From positions 2,304,501-2,368,500 of the forward strand of contig NZ_JAZIFY010000001.1 of assembly GCF_036634195.1 (NCBI RefSeq): DNA of 64,000 nucleotides, written 5' to 3'. A model generated the notes under the pieces. That model saw only the letters and a program-made list of their open reading frames with translations, was not told where the DNA came from and searched no databases. Source of the DNA: Streptomyces sp. P9-A4. Its GTDB lineage: Bacteria; Actinomycetota; Actinomycetes; Streptomycetales; Streptomycetaceae. How positions within the stretch are numbered: position 1 is the first letter of the stretch; each line of letters starts with the position of its first letter. This document shows, in pieces, positions 8,467 to 19,261 of this stretch. The translations under genes were made by a program, and so were the position numbers.

Positions 8467-8499
8467 GCCCTGCCCCTGGCCATGTCACCGGGGCGGGGC
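8467..8499. terminator. Bidirectional hairpin between convergent genes
   Basis: GCCCTGCCCC (8467-8476) pairs with GGGGCGGGGC (8490-8499), one G-T wobble. It lies between the secreted-protein gene (plus) and hemW (minus). Confidence 0.55.
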
Positions 8500-8537
8500 T
8501 GGGCGGGTCGTCGGGAAAGGGGCGGAAAAGACAGGCC

Positions 8538-9770
8538 CTAGTCCACGAGGTCCCGCACCACCGCGTCGGCGAGCAGCCGGCCCCGCAGGGTCAGGACCGC
8601 GCGCCCGGCCTCGTAGGGCCCGGGGTCGAGGAGCCCGTCGGTGAGCGCCTTGCGGGAGGCGGCGAGGCCCGCGGGCTTGAGCAGCGAAAGCTCCACGCCC
8701 TCCTTGAGCCGCAGTTCGAGCAGCACCCGCTCGACCCGCCGGTCCTCCTCGGAGAGCAGTTCCCGGCCCGCGCCGGGCGACTTCCCGCCGGCCAGCGCGG
8801 CCGCGTACGCCCCGGGATGCTTCACGTTCCACCAGCGCACGCCGCCCACGTGGCTGTGCGCGCCCGGTCCGGCGCCCCACCAGTCGGCGCCGCGCCAGTA
8901 CAGCTCGTTGTGGAGGCAGCGGCCGGCCTCCGAGGTGGCCCAGTTGGACACCTCGTACCACTCGAATCCGGCTCCGGAGAGGACGTCCTCGGCGATCAGG
9001 TACCGGTCGGCGTGGACGTCGTCGTCGGTCATCGGCACCTCGCCGCGCCGGATGCGGCGGGCCAGCTGTGTCCCCTCCTCGACGATCAGCGCGTAGGCGC
9101 TGACGTGGTCGGGCCCGGCGCCGATGGCGGCGTCGAGGGAGGCCCGCCAGTCGTCGTCGGACTCGCCGGGGGTGCCGTAGATCAGGTCGAGGTTGACGTG
9201 CTCGAACCCGGCGGCCCGCGCCTCCGCGACGCACGCCTCGGGGCGTCCGGGGGTGTGCGTCCGGTCGAGGATCTTGAGGACGTGCTGCCTGGCGCTCTGC
9301 ATGCCGAAGGAGATCCGGTTGAAGCCGCCCTCCCGCAGCTCCGCCAGATAGGCCGGGTTCACGGACTCGGGATTGGCCTCGGTCGTCACCTCGGCGTCGT
9401 CCGCCAGCCCGAACTCGTCCCGGACGGCCCCCAGCATCCGTACGAGGTCACCGGCGGCGAGCAGCGTGGGCGTACCGCCGCCGACGAACACGGTCCGCAC
9501 GGGCCTGGGGTCGTCGCCGAGCACCTTCCGGGCCAGCCGGATCTCCTCGGCGACCTGCTCGGCGTAGTTGTCCCGGGAGGCGAGCACCCCGCCGGTGCCG
9601 CGCAGCTCGCTCGCGGTGTAGGTGTTGAAGTCGCAGTACCCGCAGCGGGTCGCGCAGTACGGCACGTGCAGGTAGAACCCGAGCGGCCGCTCCCCCGCCC
9701 CTTCGAGGGCGTGCGGGGGCAGCGCCCCGTCGTCGGGCACGGACTCACCATCGGGCAGTACGGAAGGCAT
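8538..9770 (-). CDS. hemW: Radical SAM heme chaperone HemW (coproporphyrinogen oxidase-like)
   Basis: A 410-residue radical SAM protein. The Fe-S cluster motif CATRCGYC gives Cys39, Cys43 and Cys46, preceded by LGFYLHVPYC, characteristic of the HemN/HemW group. GGGTPTLL and the C-terminal HemN_C region (LLELRLKEGVEL) follow. HemW proteins insert heme into targets; HemN oxidases make protoporphyrinogen. The fourth Cys of true HemN (CxxxCxxCxC) is absent (CGYCDF), which favours HemW. The start is taken as the ATG at 9770; an ATG at 9779 is a close alternative. The gene follows fadD and lepA on the same strand but is separated from fadD by an inverted repeat. Confidence 0.9.
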   Translation of the reverse strand: MPSVLPDGESVPDDGALPPHALEGAGERPLGFYLHVPYCATRCGYCDFNTYTASELRGTGGVLASRDNYAEQVAEEIRLARKVLGDDPRPVRTVFVGGGTPTLLAAGDLVRMLGAVRDEFGLADDAEVTTEANPESVNPAYLAELREGGFNRISFGMQSARQHVLKILDRTHTPGRPEACVAEARAAGFEHVNLDLIYGTPGESDDDWRASLDAAIGAGPDHVSAYALIVEEGTQLARRIRRGEVPMTDDDVHADRYLIAEDVLSGAGFEWYEVSNWATSEAGRCLHNELYWRGADWWGAGPGAHSHVGGVRWWNVKHPGAYAAALAGGKSPGAGRELLSEEDRRVERVLLELRLKEGVELSLLKPAGLAASRKALTDGLLDPGPYEAGRAVLTLRGRLLADAVVRDLVD

Positions 9771-9806
9771 GAGCCCCATTGTCCCGTACTGCCCGGGGTG
9801 AACGCC

Positions 9807-9837
9807 CTGCCCTGTGGACAACCTGTCCACAGGGCAG
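9807..9837. repeat. 14-bp-arm inverted repeat made of two DnaA-box-like sequences
   Basis: CTGCCCTGTGGACA (9807-9820) and TGTCCACAGGGCAG (9824-9837) form a perfect stem with a 3-base loop. The stem contains TTGTCCACA on the minus strand (9813-9821), the streptomycete DnaA-box consensus, and CTGTCCACA on the plus strand (9823-9831). It lies between fadD and hemW and could serve as a fadD terminator. Confidence 0.7.
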
Positions 9838-9893
9838 CGCTCAGGACACGCACGCGCCGGTCAGGACTCCCGGCGACCCCGCGTCTGCTGCGG

Positions 9894-11768
<1,875 letters not shown>

Positions 11769-11897
11769 GACGTCCTCCGGGCGGCGGCGGTGCCTTCTGG
11801 TGGTTCGTAACTAACTGGCGAGTAACCTTCGAGCCGGGATCAGAGTAAAGGGCCGGGGACCGGCGCGTAAGGGTCTGCAGGGTGCCGCTTGATAACG

Positions 11898-11932
11898 AAC
11901 GGGCCCACGCGCCCGTGGCACGTGGACCCGTT
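11898..11932 (-). terminator. Hairpin downstream of lepA
   Basis: AACGGGCCCACG (11898-11909) pairs with CGTGGACCCGTT (11921-11932) with one mismatch. It lies 34 bp after the lepA stop and before fadD, so it probably ends the lepA transcript. Confidence 0.55.
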
Positions 11933-11966
11933 GTCCGCACAGGGCAGCCGGTGCGGCGGCCTGGGG

Positions 11967-13832
11967 CTACTTCTTCTTGCCGGAGGACTCGTCGCTCGAC
12001 AGGACGGCGATGAAGGCCTCCTGCGGCACCTCCACGGAGCCGACCATCTTCATGCGCTTCTTGCCTTCCTTCTGCTTCTCCAGCAGCTTCCGCTTACGGG
12101 AGATGTCACCGCCGTAGCACTTGGCGAGGACGTCCTTCCGGATGGCGCGGATGGTCTCGCGGGCGATGACCCGGGAGCCGATGGCGGCCTGGATCGGCAC
12201 CTCGAAGGCCTGCCGCGGGATGAGTTCGCGCAGCTTGGCGACGAGGCGCACGCCGTATGCGTAGGCGGCGTCCTTGTGGGTGACGGCGGAGAAGGCGTCG
12301 ACCTTGTCGCCGTGCAGCAGGATGTCGACCTTGACCAGGCTGGAGGCCTGCTCGCCGGTGGGCTCGTAGTCGAGCGAGGCGTAACCGCGCGTCTTGGACT
12401 TCAGCTGGTCGAAGAAGTCGAAGACGATCTCCGCGAGGGGCAGCGTGTAGCGGATCTCGACGCGGTCCTCGGAGAGGTAGTCCATGCCGATGAGGGTGCC
12501 GCGACGCGTCTGGCACAGCTCCATGATCGCGCCGATGAACTCGCTGGGGGCCAGGATCGTGGCGCGTACGACGGGCTCGTACACGTCGTCGATCTTGCCC
12601 TCGGGGAACTCGCTCGGGTTCGTGACCGTGTGCTCGCTGCCGTCCTCCATGACCACGCGGTAGACCACGTTCGGCGCGGTGGCGATCAGGTCGAGACCGA
12701 ACTCGCGCTCCAGCCGCTCGCGGATCACGTCGAGGTGGAGCAGACCGAGGAAGCCGACGCGGAAGCCGAAGCCGAGCGCGGCGGAGGTCTCCGGCTCGTA
12801 GACGAGCGCGGCGTCGTTGAGCTGGAGCTTGTCGAGGGCCTCGCGGAGGTCCGGGTACTCCGAGCCGTCCAGCGGGTAGAGGCCCGAGAACACCATCGGC
12901 TTCGGGTCCTTGTAGCCGCCGAGGGCCTCGGTGGCGCCCTTGTTCAGGGAGGTGATCGTGTCACCGACCTTGGACTGACGGACGTCCTTCACACCGGTGA
13001 TGAGGTAGCCCACCTCGCCGACGCCGAGGCCGTCGGACGACGTCATCTCGGGGGACGAGACACCGATCTCGAGCAGCTCGTGGGTGGCGCCGGTCGACAT
13101 CATCCTGATGCGCTCGCGCTTGTTGAGCTGGCCGTCGACGACACGGACGTAGGTCACGACACCGCGGTAGGAGTCGTAGACCGAGTCGAAGATCATCGCG
13201 CGGGCGGGCGCGTCGGCGACGCCGACCGGGGCCGGCACGTCACGGACGACCCGGTCGAGCAGCGCCTCGACGCCCATGCCGGTCTTCGCGGAGACCTTGA
13301 GGACGTCCTCCGGCTGGCAGCCGATGAGGTTGGCCAGCTCCTCGGAGAACTTCTCCGGCTGGGCGGCCGGGAGGTCGATCTTGTTCAGGACCGGGACGAT
13401 GGTGAGGTCGTTCTCCATCGCCAGGTAGAGGTTGGCGAGCGTCTGCGCCTCGATGCCCTGCGCCGCGTCCACGAGCAGCACCGTGCCCTCACAGGCCGCG
13501 AGCGACCGGGAGACCTCGTACGTGAAGTCGACGTGCCCCGGGGTGTCGATCATGTTCAGGATGTGCGTCCTGCCCCCACCCTGCCCGTCGGTGGGCGCCC
13601 ACGGCAGCCGGACCGCCTGGGACTTGATCGTGATGCCGCGCTCCCGCTCGATGTCCATGCGGTCGAGGTACTGGGCACGCATCTGCCGCTGGTCGACGAC
13701 ACCGGTCAGCTGGAGCATCCGGTCGGCGAGCGTGGACTTGCCGTGGTCGATGTGCGCGATGATGCAGAAGTTGCGGATCAGAGCCGGGTCGGTACGGCTC
13801 GGCTCGGGCACGTTGGTAGGAGTCGCGGGCAC
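11967..13832 (-). CDS. lepA: Elongation factor 4 (LepA), ribosome back-translocase GTPase
   Basis: A 621-residue translational GTPase. The G1 motif AHIDHGKST is at residues 26-34, then the DTPGHVDF and NKID GTP motifs, EF-G-like domains and the LepA-specific C-terminal domain ending [16 protein letters not shown]. LepA acts on stalled ribosomes and in 30S biogenesis. I chose the GTG at 13832, giving the N-terminus [15 protein letters not shown]; the open frame continues upstream to 14399 but that part overlaps divergent rpsT and is not coding. Divergent from rpsT, with a shared 183-bp promoter region. Confidence 0.96.
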   Translation of the reverse strand: MPATPTNVPEPSRTDPALIRNFCIIAHIDHGKSTLADRMLQLTGVVDQRQMRAQYLDRMDIERERGITIKSQAVRLPWAPTDGQGGGRTHILNMIDTPGHVDFTYEVSRSLAACEGTVLLVDAAQGIEAQTLANLYLAMENDLTIVPVLNKIDLPAAQPEKFSEELANLIGCQPEDVLKVSAKTGMGVEALLDRVVRDVPAPVGVADAPARAMIFDSVYDSYRGVVTYVRVVDGQLNKRERIRMMSTGATHELLEIGVSSPEMTSSDGLGVGEVGYLITGVKDVRQSKVGDTITSLNKGATEALGGYKDPKPMVFSGLYPLDGSEYPDLREALDKLQLNDAALVYEPETSAALGFGFRVGFLGLLHLDVIRERLEREFGLDLIATAPNVVYRVVMEDGSEHTVTNPSEFPEGKIDDVYEPVVRATILAPSEFIGAIMELCQTRRGTLIGMDYLSEDRVEIRYTLPLAEIVFDFFDQLKSKTRGYASLDYEPTGEQASSLVKVDILLHGDKVDAFSAVTHKDAAYAYGVRLVAKLRELIPRQAFEVPIQAAIGSRVIARETIRAIRKDVLAKCYGGDISRKRKLLEKQKEGKKRMKMVGSVEVPQEAFIAVLSSDESSGKKK

Positions 13833-13908
13833 GCAGGGTCTCGTCTCGGGGCGATGTCGGATCGATACGTAGGCTCCATGGTCCCATGCCCGTCGCCCGG
13901 CGCCCGGT

Positions 13909-13936
13909 TTGGGCGGGCGCGAGGGTCGCTGATACT
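13909..13936 (+). promoter_or_regulatory. Candidate rpsT promoter
   Basis: TTGGGC (13909-13914) and GATACT (13931-13936) with a 16-base spacer resemble the HrdB -35/-10 pattern. The predicted start is about 75 bp upstream of rpsT. Prediction from sequence only. Confidence 0.4.
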
Positions 13937-14015
13937 GTGGACAGCTGTGTCTCGTATGCCCTCTCAGCTGCGAGGCGCATCCAGAAGGAACATCGAACCT
14001 GTAAAGGCTCTTTTC

Positions 14016-14282
14016 GTGGCGAACATCAAGTCCCAGATCAAGCGGAACAAGACGAACGAGAAGGCGCGCCTGCGCAACAAGGCCGTCAAGTCCTCGCTCA
14101 AGACCGCGATCCGCAAGGCCCGCGAGGCCGTCGCCGCGGGTGACGTCGAGAAGGCCGTCGTGGCTTCTCGCGCCGCCGCCCGCGCGCTCGACAAGGCTGT
14201 CTCGAAGGGCGTCATCCACAAGAACGCCGCCGCCAACAAGAAGTCGGCGCTGGCCACCAAGGCTGCCGCTCTCCAGGGCTGA
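14016..14282 (+). CDS. rpsT: 30S ribosomal protein S20
   Basis: An 88-residue, strongly basic helical protein starting [17 protein letters not shown] and ending AALQG, the full length of bacterial S20. It binds the 5' and 3' minor domains of 16S rRNA early in 30S assembly. The start is a GTG with AAAGG nine bases upstream. It is monocistronic, divergent from lepA, and followed by a strong hairpin terminator at 14403-14443. Confidence 0.97.
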   Translation: MANIKSQIKRNKTNEKARLRNKAVKSSLKTAIRKAREAVAAGDVEKAVVASRAAARALDKAVSKGVIHKNAAANKKSALATKAAALQG

Positions 14283-14350
14283 GCCCTGATGTGATCGGCC
14301 GTACGGGATCCAGCGGGCCCTCTCTCCCGCTCCCGCCCGGCCACCCAGGA

Positions 14351-14385
14351 CTCGCACGCGGACGCGTTCGCCACGCGGGTGCGAG
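14351..14385. repeat. Hairpin between rpsT and its main terminator
   Basis: CTCGCAC (14351-14357) pairs with GTGCGAG (14379-14385); inner GCG/CGC adds to the stem. It may help terminate or stabilise the rpsT mRNA. Confidence 0.4.
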
Positions 14386-14402
14386 CCCACCCTGAACACG
14401 CC

Positions 14403-14443
14403 GAAAGCCCCGCCTCTCCTCCCCCAGGAGAGCCGGGGCTTTC
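14403..14443 (+). terminator. rpsT terminator hairpin
   Basis: GAAAGCCCCG (14403-14412) pairs perfectly with CGGGGCTTTC (14434-14443); inside it CTCTCCT (14414-14420) pairs with AGGAGAG (14426-14432). The outer arm ends in CTTTC, giving a short U-rich tail on the plus strand. Confidence 0.8.
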
Positions 14444-14893
14444 GCCGTTCCCGGGGCGACAGGAACTGCCTTCATGCCGATGATGCGGGCTGGGGGTCGA
14501 GGGGGCGGGGCCGGGGGCCGGGCCCTAAGCGGCCAAGGGAAAGCCGCCGAGGCCGGCTGGGGCGGGGCGAAGCCCCACAGCTCAAGACCGCCCCGCCCAC
14601 CGAGACCGAGCGCGCAGCGCCACGGCGCGAAGCCGCCAAACCCACGCGGGGTCCCGCGGTAAGCCCCTGGGGCGCAAAGCTGCCGCACCCGCTGGAGTTC
14701 GGGGGCGGAGCCCCCGGCAATCGGGCTTGTGCCCACCCGCCCCCGGCAGGGTTTCGGGAAGGGGCGGGGTGGGGGAAACCGCTCCGGCGCCGGCCACCTA
14801 CCGCCCGCACCGACCCCCCGGCCCCGGCCCCGGCCCCGGCCCAGACCTACCCCGCCCCACCCACAATCACCGACCCGCAGACACCCCCGCCCC
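14444..14893. other. 450-bp non-coding spacer rich in GGGGCGAAGCCCC-type hairpins
   Basis: No credible gene: reading frames here have no recognisable domain and skewed Pro/Arg/Gly content. The stretch holds a series of short stem-loops with GAA- or GGA-type loops, such as GGGGCGAAGCCCC (about 14564-14576) and GGGGGCGGAGCCCCC (about 14700-14714), then a G-rich run near 14755-14775. Such elements are common between streptomycete genes. The holA stop follows at 14894. Confidence 0.6.
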
Positions 14894-15883
14894 CTACCCC
14901 CGCCGCATCCTCGCCGCCCGAGCCACCGCGACCACCGCCTTCTCCAGGGCGTATTCCGGGTCGTCCCCGCCGCCCTTCACCCCCGCGTCCGCCTCCGCGA
15001 TCGCCCGCAGCGCGAGCGACACCCCGTCCGGGGTCCAGCCCCGCATCTGCTGCCGTACGCGGTCGATCTTCCAGGGCGGCATCCCCAGCTCCCGGGCGAG
15101 GTCGGCGGGTCGCCCGCCCCTCGCCGAGGACAGCTTGCCGATCGCCCGTACACCCTGCGCGAGCGCACTGGTGATGAGCACCGGCGCGACCCCGGTCGAG
15201 AGCGACCAGCGCAACGCCTCCAGCGCCTCCGCCGCCCGCCCCTCGACGGCGCGGTCCGCGACGTTGAAGGAGGACGCCTCGGCGCGCCCCGTGTAGTACC
15301 GCCCGACGACGGCCTCGTCGATCGTCCCGTCCACGTCGGCCGTGAGCTGCGCCGCCGCGGACGCGAGCTCCCGCAGGTCGCTGCCGATCGAGTCCACGAG
15401 CGCCTGGCAGGCCTCCGGCGTGGCCGACCGCCCCAGCGCCCGGAACTCCTGCCGTACGAACGTCAGCCGCTCCGCCGGCTTGGTGGTCTTCGGGCAGGCC
15501 ACCTCCCGTGCCCCCGCCTTCCGCGCGGCGTCGAGCAGCCCCTTGCCCTTGGCCCCGCCCGCGTGGAGCAGGACGAGCGAGATGTCCTCGATCGGATCGT
15601 CGAGGTACGCCTTGATGTCCTTGACCGTGTCGGCGGCGAGATCCTGGGCGTTCCGCACGACCAGGACCTTCCGCTCGGCGAAGAGCGAGGGGCTGGTGAG
15701 CTCGGCGAGCGTCCCGGGCTGGAGCTGGTCGGACATGAGGTCGCGGACGTCCGTGTCGGCGTCGGCGGCGCGGGCGGCCGCCACCACCTCCTGGACGACA
15801 CGGTCGAGGAGCAGGTCCTCCTGCCCCACGGCGAGCGTCACGGGACCGAGGAGTTCTTCGGGGGAAGTCTTTCTGGTGGCCAT
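14894..15883 (-). CDS. holA: DNA polymerase III subunit delta
   Basis: A 329-residue clamp-loader subunit that opens the beta clamp. PVTLAVGQEDLLLDRVVQEV at the N-terminus and FAERKVLVVRNAQDL are typical of actinobacterial HolA, as is the three-domain layout (two AAA-like domains without Walker A, then a helical collar domain ending EYALEKAVVAVARAARM). Start is the ATG at 15883. It is divergent from a small gene at 15917, only 33 bp away. Cytoplasmic, part of the replisome. Confidence 0.92.
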   Translation of the reverse strand: MATRKTSPEELLGPVTLAVGQEDLLLDRVVQEVVAAARAADADTDVRDLMSDQLQPGTLAELTSPSLFAERKVLVVRNAQDLAADTVKDIKAYLDDPIEDISLVLLHAGGAKGKGLLDAARKAGAREVACPKTTKPAERLTFVRQEFRALGRSATPEACQALVDSIGSDLRELASAAAQLTADVDGTIDEAVVGRYYTGRAEASSFNVADRAVEGRAAEALEALRWSLSTGVAPVLITSALAQGVRAIGKLSSARGGRPADLARELGMPPWKIDRVRQQMRGWTPDGVSLALRAIAEADAGVKGGGDDPEYALEKAVVAVARAARMRRG

Positions 15884-15916
15884 CGCGATCCAGCATCCCA
15901 CGGGCCACTGACACCC

Positions 15917-16177
15917 ATGCCCGAGAATGGCCGGGTGAGCGAACGACACGTACTGGTACTCCCCGACCGCGACGCCGCCGAGGAGGTCGCGGGCGAACTC
16001 CCCGACCGTTTCGGCCTGGCGGAGGAACCTCAGCTCGTACGGGACTCCCTGGCCGGGGAGGACGACGCGGAGGACGCCCAGTGGCTGGTGGTGGTCGAGG
16101 ATCCGCACGGCAGCCTGGACCCGGCGGCCCTCGACGAGCTGGCCGCCGAGTACGAGGGCTGGCTGGAGGCCCCGTAA
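15917..16177 (+). CDS. Small acidic hypothetical protein
   Basis: An 86-residue acidic protein not recognised as a named family. It begins MPENGRVSERHVLVLPDRDAA and ends LAAEYEGWLEAP, with many Asp and Glu residues and no Cys or membrane segment. An in-frame GTG at 15935 (VSERHVL) is an alternative start. Divergent from holA and convergent with the YceI gene, with a terminator hairpin between them. Codon usage looks genuine (GC-rich third positions), which supports a real gene. Confidence 0.6.
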   Translation: MPENGRVSERHVLVLPDRDAAEEVAGELPDRFGLAEEPQLVRDSLAGEDDAEDAQWLVVVEDPHGSLDPAALDELAAEYEGWLEAP

Positions 16178-16198
16178 GACACCCGCGGGGACGTCCAC

Positions 16199-16229
16199 GG
16201 GGTCGCCCGCAGGACCGGCCGGCGACCCC
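16199..16229. terminator. Bidirectional hairpin between convergent genes
   Basis: GGGGTCGCC (16199-16207) pairs with GGCGACCCC (16221-16229), 9 bp perfect, between the small acidic gene (plus) and the YceI gene (minus). Confidence 0.6.
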
Positions 16230-16255
16230 GCCCCGCTCCGGGCGGCGCCCGCCCG

Positions 16256-17146
16256 TCAGCCCCGCGTCGACTTCGGAACGATCTGGATGTCGAGCTCGAT
16301 GCTGATGCTCGACCCCACTGCCGAGATCCCCCGCGCGAGCAGCGTCTGCCAGGTGAGGGTGAAGTCCTCCCGGTGCAGTTCGGTGCTGGCCCGGCAGGCA
16401 CCGCGGGTCTCGCCCTCCAGCCCGCTCCCGAGGCCCAGGTACTGGGTGTCGAGCGTCACCGTGCGGCTCACGCCGTGCAGGGTGAGTGCGCCGGTGACGG
16501 CCCACCGGTTGCCACCCCTGTGCGTGAAGCGCTCGCTGAAGAACTCCAGCGTGGGATAGGCGCCGACGTCGAGGAAGTCACCGGACCGCAGGTGGTCGTC
16601 GCGCATCTGCACCCCGGTGTCGATGGACGCGGCGTCGATGACGACATGCATCGCCGACTGTTCCATCCGCTCACCGATCCGCACCGCGCCCGCGAAGCTG
16701 TTGAACCGTCCGTGGATCCGGGCCAGGCCGATGTGGCGCGCCGTGAACCCGATCTGCGAGTGCGTCGGGTCGATCTCCCAGTCGCCCGCCTCGGGGAGCG
16801 GGGGCTGCGGGGCGATCTGGAGCAGTACGTCACCGAGCCCGGCGTGGCCGCCCTCGGCGACGACGGCGGTGCCGTGGTGCGGCGTATAGCCCTCGGCGGT
16901 GATCGCGAGCCGGTACTCGCCCGCCGGTACGGTCGCGAGCGCCGTGCCGTACGGGTCGGTCTCCCCCGCGAGCACCTTGCGCCCCGCGGCGTCGCTGACG
17001 ACGAACTCGGCCTGCCGGACCGGTTCGTGCACCGGGTCGAGCACCCGGCAGCTCAGCATTCCCGCAGAGGCGGGTACGGCGAGACCGGCGAGCGGACCGC
17101 CCCGGGCGGCGCCCGCCGCACGCTTCCCGAAGAGACGATCGAACAT
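16256..17146 (-). CDS. YceI-family lipocalin-like protein with carboxypeptidase-regulatory-like N-terminus
   Basis: A 296-residue fusion. Residues about 30-115 form a carboxypeptidase-regulatory-like (Ig-like) beta domain (MLSCRVLDPVHEPV, GEYRLAITAEGYT). Residues about 120-290 are a YceI domain (WEIDPTHSQIGFTARHIGLARIHGRF, RDDHLRSGDFLDV, LTLHGVSRTVTL), a lipocalin-like barrel that binds polyisoprenoids. No signal peptide is visible, so unlike E. coli YceI it is probably cytoplasmic. Start is the ATG at 17146. A 7-bp-arm inverted repeat (17163-17193) lies just upstream. Role unknown; isoprenoid carriage or stress is inferred from the family. Confidence 0.88.
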   Translation of the reverse strand: MFDRLFGKRAAGAARGGPLAGLAVPASAGMLSCRVLDPVHEPVRQAEFVVSDAAGRKVLAGETDPYGTALATVPAGEYRLAITAEGYTPHHGTAVVAEGGHAGLGDVLLQIAPQPPLPEAGDWEIDPTHSQIGFTARHIGLARIHGRFNSFAGAVRIGERMEQSAMHVVIDAASIDTGVQMRDDHLRSGDFLDVGAYPTLEFFSERFTHRGGNRWAVTGALTLHGVSRTVTLDTQYLGLGSGLEGETRGACRASTELHREDFTLTWQTLLARGISAVGSSISIELDIQIVPKSTRG

Positions 17147-17162
17147 TCTTCACGCACCCCCG

Positions 17163-17193
17163 TGCGACTCGTTCATTGTGCAACGAAGTCGCA
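17163..17193 (-). promoter_or_regulatory. Inverted repeat in the YceI gene leader
   Basis: TGCGACTCGTT (17163-17173) pairs with AACGAAGTCGCA (17182-17193) apart from one bulged A. It sits 17-47 bp before the YceI start and could be an operator or an mRNA hairpin. Confidence 0.4.
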
Positions 17194-17325
17194 TTCGATC
17201 ACCGCCGACACGTTCTAGGCAAACCGGGCAAGCCCGCAGCAAGTGTTACCGACGGTTCGAATCGGAAATTCCACTTTACTCGGTCACCGAGCGCGACCCG
17301 CGCAGAAGAACGCACCTCCCCGCAC

Positions 17326-18588
17326 CTACGCGACCGGCGCCGATTCCCCTTCCCGCTTCGGCAACTCCCGCATCCACGGCAGCGGCGAGGGCAGCAGCCA
17401 CAGCACGGCGAAGACGGCCCCGACCGTGGCGATCCAGAGCGTCGGCCGCAGTCCGATCGCGGTGCCGAGCAGCCCTCCGACAAGCGCGCCGAGCGGGCGG
17501 AAGCCATGGTTGAGCGTCCGGAAAGCACCCATGACCCGGGCCCGCACGGCGTCGGGTATCAGCGCCATCAGGAACGATCCCACCGCCACATCCACGATCA
17601 TCACGCCGACGCACGAGAGGAACTCCGCCAGGAACAGCACGAACACCACCAACGTCCGCGGGCCGCCGGCCAGAGGTATCAGGAGCAGCGGCAGCGTGAA
17701 CCCGAGGAAGCCGGCGACGAGCGAGCCGCCGATGCCGATCCGCCGGACAACCGCTCCGCTCCACACCGCCCCGAGAAGACCGCCCACGGCGCCGGTCGCC
17801 AGCACCAGGCCGAGCAGGCCCGCCCCGAGGCCGAGTTCGGTGGTCGCGTAGAGCACGAAGAGCGTGTGGAACATGAAGTTGAAGAACTGCACCGTCCCGG
17901 AGGCGGAGAACAGCGCACGCATCGAACGCTCCCGGAGCACCCAGCGCATCCCCTCGGTGAAGTGCCCCTTGGTGACGGGCGCGGGCGGGGGCTCGGCCGG
18001 GGCGATCCGGGCCAGGTACCCGGCCGACACCAGGTACGTGAGGGCGTCCGCGACCAGGGCGAAGGGAGCGGTGAGGAACTGCACCAGGAGGCCGCCGACC
18101 CCGGGCCCCGCGAGCCAGGCAGTCGAACGGCTGCCGTTGACCAGCGAGTTCGCCTGCACATAGCGCTCGGTGGGCACCAGCGCCACGAAGAGCGTGGCGT
18201 TGCAGACCTCGAAGAGCACGGTGAGCGCGCCGACCCCGAAGGCCACCACGTAGAGCTGGGTGAGCGTCAGGGCGTCGAGCGCGTAGGCCACGGGGAGGGA
18301 CAGCACCAGTGCCGCCCGCCCGAGGTCGGTCGCGATCATGGCGCGCCTGCGGCCGGCCTGACGGTCGGCCCAGGCGCCGAACGGCAGGTTGAACAGGAGC
18401 GCGGGCAGGAGTTCGGCGGCCTTGAGCCAGCCCATCGCGGCGGCGTCGGCGCCGAGTACCAGCACCGCGGCGAGCGGAATCGCCATGAGCGATATCTGGT
18501 CCCCGGCGAGCGAGATGGTCTGTCCTGTCCAGTACCGACGGAAGGTCCGCTCGCGCAGCAACGGCGGCACCCGGCCCATGAGGCCCAT
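17326..18588 (-). CDS. MFS transporter
   Basis: A 420-residue polytopic membrane protein of the major facilitator superfamily, close to the MFS_3/enterobactin-exporter-like group (FRRYWTGQTISLAGDQISLMAIPLAAVLVL; ADRQAGRRRAMI between helices 2 and 3). About 12 hydrophobic segments are visible. The start is the ATG at 18588, 9-10 bases after a GGAGGAG ribosome site; longer frames overlap the ArsR gene. It lies 34 bp downstream of an ArsR-type regulator, so an efflux pump under that regulator is the likely arrangement. The substrate is unknown. Confidence 0.9.
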   Translation of the reverse strand: MGLMGRVPPLLRERTFRRYWTGQTISLAGDQISLMAIPLAAVLVLGADAAAMGWLKAAELLPALLFNLPFGAWADRQAGRRRAMIATDLGRAALVLSLPVAYALDALTLTQLYVVAFGVGALTVLFEVCNATLFVALVPTERYVQANSLVNGSRSTAWLAGPGVGGLLVQFLTAPFALVADALTYLVSAGYLARIAPAEPPPAPVTKGHFTEGMRWVLRERSMRALFSASGTVQFFNFMFHTLFVLYATTELGLGAGLLGLVLATGAVGGLLGAVWSGAVVRRIGIGGSLVAGFLGFTLPLLLIPLAGGPRTLVVFVLFLAEFLSCVGVMIVDVAVGSFLMALIPDAVRARVMGAFRTLNHGFRPLGALVGGLLGTAIGLRPTLWIATVGAVFAVLWLLPSPLPWMRELPKREGESAPVA

Positions 18589-18622
18589 ACGCTTCACTCC
18601 TCCCACTGCTCCCACTCCCCTC

Positions 18623-19243
18623 TCACTCCTCATCGCTTTCGGGTACGTCCTGGTCCAGGTAGGCGATCTGCAGGACGGTGACGGGCCGCGAGCCCTCCGG
18701 CCGGAGCGACGGGTCGGCGGCACGCGTCTCGTAGGGCCGGAACAGCTCGTCGATGCGCTCCCCGATCCCGGCCAGCTCCTCGGGGGTGAGGTGGAGCACG
18801 CGGTCGCCGAACTGCTCGGCCTCCCGCCACTCCCTCGGCAGCCGGTGCCGGCCTTCCATGGCCCGGGTGACCCGCTCGAAGTAGCACTCGACGATCGCCG
18901 CGCCCAGCGCGTCGGCCGCTTCCGTGACCGCCGCATCCTCGCTGTACTCCGGCCACTCCGTGTACCGGGCCGTGGCCCGCCAGGGCTTCTCCCGGCCCTT
19001 GCCCCCCGGCGCCTTCTCCACCAGCCCGTACTTGGCGAGTATCCGCAGGTGGTAGGAGCAACTGGCGACGGACTCCCCGGTCAGCTCGGCCGCCCGGGTG
19101 GCGGTGAACGGTCCGCTGGTGCGGAGCAGCCCCACCAGGGACATCCGCAGGGGGTGGGCGTACGCGCGGAGTGCGCGCGGGTCGGTGAGCCGAATACTGC
19201 GGGGCTGCTCGCCCTCGGGCCGTGGGTCACTGTTCTCCGACAT
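18623..19243 (-). CDS. ArsR-family (HTH_20) transcriptional regulator
   Basis: A 206-residue regulator with an N-terminal winged helix at about 20-95 (LTDPRALRAYAHPLRMSLVGLL, TRAAELTGESVASCSYHLRILAKYGLVEKA). The rest is helical and acidic, with no Cys pair for metal binding, so it belongs to the drug/ligand-type HTH_20 branch rather than the metal sensors. A perfect 14-bp palindrome TAAAGATATCTTTA is centred 11 bp upstream of its ATG, which suggests autoregulation together with the MFS gene downstream. Confidence 0.88.
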   Translation of the reverse strand: MSENSDPRPEGEQPRSIRLTDPRALRAYAHPLRMSLVGLLRTSGPFTATRAAELTGESVASCSYHLRILAKYGLVEKAPGGKGREKPWRATARYTEWPEYSEDAAVTEAADALGAAIVECYFERVTRAMEGRHRLPREWREAEQFGDRVLHLTPEELAGIGERIDELFRPYETRAADPSLRPEGSRPVTVLQIAYLDQDVPESDEE

Positions 19244-19247
19244 GATG

Positions 19248-19261
19248 TAAAGATATCTTTA
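19248..19261. promoter_or_regulatory. TAAAGATATCTTTA palindrome, candidate ArsR operator
   Basis: A perfect 14-bp AT-rich palindrome in a >70% GC setting, 5 bp upstream of the ArsR-family ATG. Its last three bases are the stop codon (TAA, minus strand) of comEC, so the operator overlaps the end of the upstream gene. Confidence 0.65.
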
